Shown here: one piece after another, positions 23,254 through 27,595 of the stretch
Position numbering within the stretch: position 1 is the first letter of the stretch
How the letters are laid out: every line of letters begins with the position of its first letter
Assembly (NCBI GenBank): GCA_965602675.1
Contig: CBFCZO010000036.1
Location: 1-27,595, forward strand
DNA: 27,595 nt
From: DATKUA01 sp965602675
GTDB lineage: Bacteria > Acidobacteriota > DATKUA01
Direction of reading: 5' to 3'
Notes under the pieces: generated by a model
What the model was told of the DNA's origin: nothing
The model's database searches: none
Seen by the model: the letters and a program-made list of their open reading frames with translations, nothing else
Made by a program: the position numbers and the translations under genes

Positions 23254-24405
23254 ATGTCCCGTAAATTTGAGATCCCGCGCGTGATTATTACAGGCAGAGG
23301 ATCGCACGCAGAGCTGAAGAATCTGGCCCTGCTCGAAGACAAGCAGAAAGCGCTGTTGATTTGCGATAACGAGCGGGTTGACACGGAAGTCGAGAGTAAC
23401 ATCAAGCGTGATTTGGAATCGCGCGGAGTAAAGATCACCGAGTTCCGGGATGCAACCACACAGGTCCGCTCGGACCAATTGGAACAGGGCCGGGAGTATC
23501 TGGATCAGAAAGAATTCGATATTGTTATCGCACTTGGGGGTAGAGGCGCGATCCAACTCGGTAAATTGCTCGCTTTCATGGCTACCAATCCCGGCGCGAT
23601 CGAAGACTACATCGGTCCGGATTCCGGCAGAAAGCCCTCCCTGCCGGTGATCGCTGTCGCCATGACCGCTGGAAGCGGCGCAGCAATATCGCATTGTGCC
23701 TGCTTCTTTAACAAGCAGAACCTCACCCGCTCCAGCATCTGCGACCAATTCCTGCTGCCGACTGTAGCGATTCTCGATCCCGGCCTGAAAGCCTGGCAGC
23801 AGCCGCAGGAAATTGCCTCTGACGGCCTGTCTTCGCTAAGTTATGCAATTGAATCAATTGTCTCCGACGAGGCCTCTCCGGTAACTGACGCTTGCGCGCT
23901 CTCTGCAATTACGCTCATCTGCCAGTGGCTGCCGGTGACGTACGCTCATGGTCACGATCTCGATGCCCGCGAACAACTCATGTACGCACAACAGCTCGTT
24001 TCGATGGCCGTATTTAATTCATCACCAAGCACTCTCTGCAGGCTGGCCACCCAGATTGAAGCATTAATTCACATCAGGTTCGGCTACGCGGTGGCTGCGC
24101 TCCTTCCTCATCTCCTGGATCATTTCCACAAACAAATCCCCAAGCGCATTGATATGATCGGCGAGGCGATGTGGAGAGCCGAAGTCAGCTCGGGCAACGG
24201 AGGGGACACGCGTCCGGGCACATCGGAATTGATGCGCCGCTTCATTCAGCGGCTCGATATTCCCCTGCAGTTGAGTTTCGAAGGGCTGGAAGAAGAGCAC
24301 ATCGCAACCCTGAAGAAAAGCCTCGAAGGCGATCACTACGGCCGGCCGGCTGATCATCCCAATCCCATGGACATGATGATAGACATCCTCCGCAAAGCCT
24401 TGTAA
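23254..24405 (+). CDS. Iron-alcohol-dehydrogenase-fold protein lacking its metal ligands
   Basis: 383 residues, the standard length for the Fe-ADH family (FucO, GldA, YqhD relatives). The scaffold is recognisable: FEIPRVIITGRGSH at the start, the nucleotide loop at 93-104, TAGSGAAIS at 138-146, AILDPGL at 172-178, SYAIESIVS at 196-204 and FGYAVAALLPHLL at 276-288. Aligned by eye with FucO, the four metal ligands Asp, His, His, His fall at S193, Y197, C262 and F276, and the GGGS-x-x-D loop reads GGRGAIQ. A metal-dependent dehydrogenase reaction is therefore unlikely, yet the frame is intact and has its own promoter. AGGAAAG serves as Shine-Dalgarno. Function unknown; a binding or regulatory role is possible. 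Confidence 0.8.
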   Translation: MSRKFEIPRVIITGRGSHAELKNLALLEDKQKALLICDNERVDTEVESNIKRDLESRGVKITEFRDATTQVRSDQLEQGREYLDQKEFDIVIALGGRGAIQLGKLLAFMATNPGAIEDYIGPDSGRKPSLPVIAVAMTAGSGAAISHCACFFNKQNLTRSSICDQFLLPTVAILDPGLKAWQQPQEIASDGLSSLSYAIESIVSDEASPVTDACALSAITLICQWLPVTYAHGHDLDAREQLMYAQQLVSMAVFNSSPSTLCRLATQIEALIHIRFGYAVAALLPHLLDHFHKQIPKRIDMIGEAMWRAEVSSGNGGDTRPGTSELMRRFIQRLDIPLQLSFEGLEEEHIATLKKSLEGDHYGRPADHPNPMDMMIDILRKAL

Positions 24406-24449
24406 TCGCTTTCCTGCCGAAGCTTAGCAGACCTGCTATACGTGCCAAA

Positions 24450-24472
24450 TGTGCAGAGTGCTTATCTGCACA
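24450..24472. terminator. Hairpin between convergent genes
   Basis: TGTGCAGA and TCTGCACA form a perfect 8-bp stem with a 7-base loop between the Fe-ADH-fold gene (plus) and the phosphate permease (minus). It is symmetric and could end transcription from both sides, though neither side has a clear T-run. Confidence 0.6.
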
Positions 24473-24496
24473 CTCGATCCGGCCTCTGTCGCCGAC

Positions 24497-25948
24497 TCAA
24501 CCGAGAAAAGCCCTTAGAACAAAGTAAATAACCGACGCAAGCAGAGCCGCGATGGGTATGGTAAGAATCCAGGAAAAGAAGATCTTGAATAGTATACGAA
24601 GGTTCAAGCTGGAAATACCCCGCGCTATGCCGACGCCCATCACGGCACCCACTAGGCAATGAGTCGTTGAGATCGGCATGCCCAGCCGCGAGGCCATTAG
24701 AATAGTACACGCTGCTCCGAATTCCGCGCTGAAGCCGCGGGTCGGGGTTAGTTCGGTGATCTTCTTACCCATTGTTTCAATGATTCTCCAGCCCCAGGTA
24801 GCCAAGCCGACAACTATGCCGAAGCCGCCCAGCGCCAGCAGCAGCGGGGAGACAGGCACAACAGGCGAGAGCACGCCGGTTATCGCTATCTCCCAAACCG
24901 CCGCAAGGGGCCCGATTGCGTTAGCTACGTCGTTGGCGCCGTGGGCGAAAGCCACGGCACATGCGCTTAGAATCTGCAGGTGCTTGAAGACACGCTCGAC
25001 GAACAGATAGCTCTTCTCGTGGAATGCCGGTAGCCGGTTCTCGCTTATCTCCTCGAGCTCGTATTGCGCCGACTGCACCATCTCAAGAGCGTCCTCGAGA
25101 TCGCGGCTAACATAATCGGGGGCCCTGAAGTGCGCGTTTTTCAATTGCTTAAGGGCCCGCTGCAGCACCGGCAATGCAGAGCGCGCCTGGTGAACGTGCG
25201 TCGCCAGCTCTTCCTCCCTGGCGTTTGGCGCTTCAGGCGAGCGCATTCTGCCAACCATTTCATTGCCGATAAAAGCCGCGACCGAGGAGACAACCAGCGC
25301 AATAAGTACCGCCTCGATGAATCCCAGATCGAGGCTAAGGTTTTTCAAGCCCTTTAGCGCCGTGACCAGCGAGAGGACCATGAAGACCAGGAAGATCAGC
25401 AGGGGTGCGAGGCGGCGCATCGCGCTCACAGGATTCGGTGCTTCGAAGATCAGCTTCCTGATCACGACGAACAGGCCAAAGGCCGCGATGCCGCTCACCA
25501 CCGGCGATAGCAACCAGCTGGAGACGATCGAGAAAACACCGTCCCACCGCACGGCGTCCACACCGGCGACTATGATTCCGAAGCCGACGATCGCGCCGAC
25601 GATGCTGTGGGTGGTGGAGACGGGCCAGCCGAAATAGGTGGCAACCTGCAGCCAGATGGCGGAGGCGAGAAGGGCCGCCAGCATGCCGAGCATCAGCAGC
25701 CGCACATCCGGGATGGCACTGAGATCGAGTATTCCCCTTCTGACCGTCTCAGTGACGTGGCTGCCGACAAGGAAAGCGCCGCTGAATTCCAGGATTGCGG
25801 CAATCAGGACCGCCTTGCGAAGTGTCAGGGCGCCGGAGCCGACCGAGGTGCCCATGGCGTTGGCGACATCGTTGGCGCCGATGCTCCACGCCATGTAAAG
25901 CCCGAAGATGCAGGCCAGTGCCAGCAGAATTATCGTCTCGAGCGCCAT
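24497..25948 (-). CDS. pit: PiT family inorganic phosphate transporter
   Basis: A low-affinity, cation-coupled phosphate permease of the inner membrane. It has 483 residues. The duplicated PiT signature is clear: SIGANDVANAMGTSVGSGALT near residues 22-42 and AHGANDVANAIGPLAA near 340. About ten hydrophobic segments are split by a long hydrophilic central loop (about 225-320), as in longer PiT proteins. It starts 34 bases after the DUF47 gene and the pair forms the common DUF47-pit operon. A GGGGGG run lies close before the ATG. No unusual residues noticed. Confidence 0.96.
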   Translation of the reverse strand: MALETIILLALACIFGLYMAWSIGANDVANAMGTSVGSGALTLRKAVLIAAILEFSGAFLVGSHVTETVRRGILDLSAIPDVRLLMLGMLAALLASAIWLQVATYFGWPVSTTHSIVGAIVGFGIIVAGVDAVRWDGVFSIVSSWLLSPVVSGIAAFGLFVVIRKLIFEAPNPVSAMRRLAPLLIFLVFMVLSLVTALKGLKNLSLDLGFIEAVLIALVVSSVAAFIGNEMVGRMRSPEAPNAREEELATHVHQARSALPVLQRALKQLKNAHFRAPDYVSRDLEDALEMVQSAQYELEEISENRLPAFHEKSYLFVERVFKHLQILSACAVAFAHGANDVANAIGPLAAVWEIAITGVLSPVVPVSPLLLALGGFGIVVGLATWGWRIIETMGKKITELTPTRGFSAEFGAACTILMASRLGMPISTTHCLVGAVMGVGIARGISSLNLRILFKIFFSWILTIPIAALLASVIYFVLRAFLG

Positions 25949-25982
25949 ATCCCCCCAGTTCAGAGGTACTGCAAAAGCCGTC

Positions 25983-26654
25983 TCAGCGGGCGATGATCAC
26001 CCGCATTCTGTTGGCGGCTTTCTCCGAAAGATCAGCCACCCGCGAAAGATTGGCTATCAGCTTGTCCCAAATGATGAACTCGGGCGTCGTCAGCTCGTCG
26101 CCGGTGTTGTAGAGCTGATAAAGCAAGGTGTGAAGTACCGAGTCGGCACGCTGCTCGGCGCGGCTGACGTCCTCTATCCCCTCGAATATCTCGGCCACCG
26201 CTTTGCCCCGAAAAGAGCCTTCAAGCAGATCATGAAGCCTCTTGAACAGCTCGAACAGGCCGTCGCAAGCATTCTGCGCGTACTCCACCAGCCTGATCAG
26301 ATCGGCCCGGAAAGCCTCGGGAACGGTGATTTTCCGAATCCTCAGCAGTGTGGCGGCGTCTTCGGATGCATCGGCTATGGCGTCCTGAACCTCGAGCATT
26401 ACCAGCAGGTCGCTGCGGGCCGCGGGCAGGAACAGCGAACGGGGAAGCTTGTCGCGCAGCTCGTTCTTAATAACATCCGCCTCGCTCTCAAGGTTGCAGA
26501 TTTCGTCAATGATACTGTTGACTCTCTCTTCATCCCCCGCAAGCAGCGACTCGAAAAGCGGGCGCAGCAAACGCACGCACTCGTTTACCTTGACTACGTG
26601 AGCATGCAGAGGACCGAAAGGAGACTTGCCGAACAGGCCGCCGTAGGTTCTCAT
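25983..26654 (-). CDS. DUF47/PhoU-like regulator of phosphate transport
   Basis: A 223-residue, fully helical protein of the DUF47 (TIGR00153-type) family, related to PhoU. Typical features are the start GLFGKSPFGPLHAHVVKVNECVRLL, the ICNLESEADVIKNELRDKLPRSLFLPAARSDLLVMLEVQDAIADASEDA segment with acidic metal-binding E-x3-D motifs, and a second E-x-RAD segment near 166-172. Such proteins are encoded beside pit and are thought to control or assist the permease at the membrane face. In Sinorhizobium meliloti the equivalent orfA-pit operon is repressed by PhoB. A GGGGGGTGG lies before the ATG. Confidence 0.94.
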   Translation of the reverse strand: MRTYGGLFGKSPFGPLHAHVVKVNECVRLLRPLFESLLAGDEERVNSIIDEICNLESEADVIKNELRDKLPRSLFLPAARSDLLVMLEVQDAIADASEDAATLLRIRKITVPEAFRADLIRLVEYAQNACDGLFELFKRLHDLLEGSFRGKAVAEIFEGIEDVSRAEQRADSVLHTLLYQLYNTGDELTTPEFIIWDKLIANLSRVADLSEKAANRMRVIIAR

Positions 26655-26670
26655 CTACCACCCCCCAAAT

Positions 26671-26687
26671 TGTTAAGGAATTGTAAA
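26671..26687 (-). promoter_or_regulatory. PhoB/PhoP-like direct repeat at the DUF47-pit start site
   Basis: On minus, TTTACA-ATTCC-TTAACA is two six-base units with 11-base periodicity, matching the TT(A/T/C)ACA-N5-TT(A/T/C)ACA PhoP box of Bacillus subtilis. It overlaps the -10 box and the predicted start site, a position expected to repress. Confidence 0.45.
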
Positions 26688-26714
26688 TATAATCGCTTCG
26701 CTTCGAAGCTGCAA
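26686..26714 (-). promoter_or_regulatory. Sigma-70 promoter of DUF47-pit
   Basis: On the minus strand TTGCAG (26714-26709), 17 bases, TATATT (26691-26686). The leader is about 25 bases. Confidence 0.65.
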
Positions 26715-26807
26715 AATAAAACGGCTGATGTTGTAGTAGTATCTGTGGAGCAATTGATCGGGACAAAGATTTACTTTCCATGCGGCTTAAGCCATTCGAA
26801 ATATAAA

Positions 26808-26830
26808 GGTAATCCTCTAAAGGAGTTACC
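26808..26830 (+). promoter_or_regulatory. Leader hairpin upstream of the beta-hydroxyacid dehydrogenase gene
   Basis: GGTAATCCT pairs with AGGA-(G)-TTACC, a 9-bp stem with one bulged G and a CTAA loop. It ends directly before the AAGAGG Shine-Dalgarno of the gene and contains a second AGGAG in its 3' arm. It may influence translation; no known riboswitch is recognised. Confidence 0.4.
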
Positions 26831-26843
26831 AAGAGGCGAAAGA

Positions 26844-27595
26844 ATGAGAGTAGGGCTTATCGGACTTGGACAGATGGGAAAAGCCATAGCGCGGCGGCTG
26901 TTGCAGGCCGACTACTCCCTGATGCTATTCAACCGGACCCGGTCGAAACTGACACCTCTTCTTCAGCGAGGGGCAACGCAGGCGGCGACGCCCGCCGAGC
27001 TGGCAGCGAAATGTGATGCCGTGGTGACGATGGTGTCGGACGACGAGGCTTTCACCGCTGTCGTCCTCGGACCCGAGGGGATCGCGTCGGGGATAAACGA
27101 GGGGACCGTTCTCATCGACATGAGCACACTTACAGCACCGGCTGTCCTGCGAGCGGCGGAAGCCGTCAGGCATAAGGGCGCGGATATCCTGCACGCCCCG
27201 ATTCTCGGCGGCCCGAAGAACGTTTTCCTCGGCTCGGCGACAATCACCGCAGGCGGCGACAGCGATACATTCGACAGAATGCTGCCGCTGCTCGAGGCCG
27301 TTTCAGAACCCGTTCTGCACGTGGGAAAACTGGAGAACGGCACCCACATGAAGATGGCGCTGAATATCATGCTCAGCAATCTGATGATGGGCATAACCAG
27401 CAGCCTGGCTTTCGCCGAGCGTACCGAGCTCGATCAGGAACTGCTCAAATCAATTCTGTCGCGTATTTCAGGGCAGGTGGTGGAGGGTATCGCCGACAAG
27501 ATACTCAGCGGAGAGCAAGGCGTGACCTTCTACCTTAAAAACCTGGAGAAGGACCAGCGTTACTTCGTCGAAACCGCCCGCGGCATAGGCCTCGA
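26844..27595 (+). CDS. NAD(P)-dependent beta-hydroxyacid dehydrogenase (3-hydroxyisobutyrate dehydrogenase family), 3' end outside window
   Basis: About 250 residues of an expected 285-300 are visible. The Rossmann fold opens with GLIGLGQMGKAIARRLL (GxGxxG at 7-12). Later landmarks are DMSTLTAPA (92-100), LHAPILGGPKN (117-126) as the family's substrate-loop segment, and K170 in GTHMKMALNIML, the catalytic lysine. After the first strand, FNRTRSK (29-35) has Arg residues where NADP is usually preferred. Such enzymes oxidise or reduce small beta-hydroxyacids or semialdehydes (3-hydroxyisobutyrate, tartronate semialdehyde, glyoxylate); the substrate cannot be told. GAGG precedes the ATG. It diverges from DUF47-pit. 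Confidence 0.93.
   Translation, partial: MRVGLIGLGQMGKAIARRLLQADYSLMLFNRTRSKLTPLLQRGATQAATPAELAAKCDAVVTMVSDDEAFTAVVLGPEGIASGINEGTVLIDMSTLTAPAVLRAAEAVRHKGADILHAPILGGPKNVFLGSATITAGGDSDTFDRMLPLLEAVSEPVLHVGKLENGTHMKMALNIMLSNLMMGITSSLAFAERTELDQELLKSILSRISGQVVEGIADKILSGEQGVTFYLKNLEKDQRYFVETARGIGL

Noticed and set aside
25265..25272. GCCGATAA, a sigma-28 -10 match
   Set aside because: It lies inside the phosphate permease coding region in the antisense direction, with no gene downstream; a chance match and a useful caution for the site at 17100.
1..27595. CRISPR array, insertion sequence, integron or prophage
   Set aside because: No regularly spaced repeats, transposase or integrase motifs, or attachment-site duplications next to the tRNA genes were seen on either strand.

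Overview
This window reads as one continuous stretch of GC-rich bacterial chromosome. The organism appears diderm and motile: there is a flagellin gene with a sigma-28 type promoter, lipoprotein and Sec signals, and a tig-clpP-clpX-lon-engB-rho run of the kind seen in deltaproteobacteria and related candidate phyla. The three-domain NifU with NifS would fit an anaerobe or microaerophile. The phylum cannot be fixed from the sequence alone, so treat 'deltaproteobacterial grade or candidate phylum' as inference.

Layout. Positions 1-7292 (minus strand) hold a protein quality-control block: trigger factor, ClpP, ClpX, Lon, the ribosome-assembly GTPase EngB and the N-terminal part of Rho. An MFS transporter (7481-8773, minus) lies just upstream, preceded by a tRNA-Lys(CTT)/tRNA-Leu(TAG) pair with its own clear promoter. 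A YjbQ protein follows on plus. Next come a secreted choloylglycine-hydrolase-like enzyme carrying a long beta-rich C-terminal region (9764-12166, minus) and a flagellin (12501-13412, plus). The flagellin leader has a sigma-28 promoter and a CsrA-type hairpin around the Shine-Dalgarno. A degenerate copy of part of that leader lies on the far side of the hydrolase gene.

From 13658 to 20397 there is an alanine/sodium symporter coupled to a lipoprotein, a transaldolase and zinc-ribbon membrane protein on minus, and a tightly coupled pair made of a twin-FHA protein and a secreted transglutaminase-like protein whose catalytic Cys position is Ser. A remnant of a penicillin-acylase family gene lies in the next gap. 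nifU and nifS follow as an overlapping pair, then a full-length iron-alcohol-dehydrogenase-fold protein that has lost all its metal ligands. The window closes with a DUF47-PiT phosphate uptake operon on minus and a divergent, truncated beta-hydroxyacid dehydrogenase.

The points most worth following up are the ligand-less Fe-ADH protein, the FHA/transglutaminase-like pair (possibly sigma-28 linked), the flagellin leader architecture with its second copy, the two-domain Ntn hydrolase, the acylase remnant, and a PhoB/PhoP-like repeat over the DUF47-PiT promoter. I saw no CRISPR array, intact insertion sequence, integrase, rRNA or replication origin.
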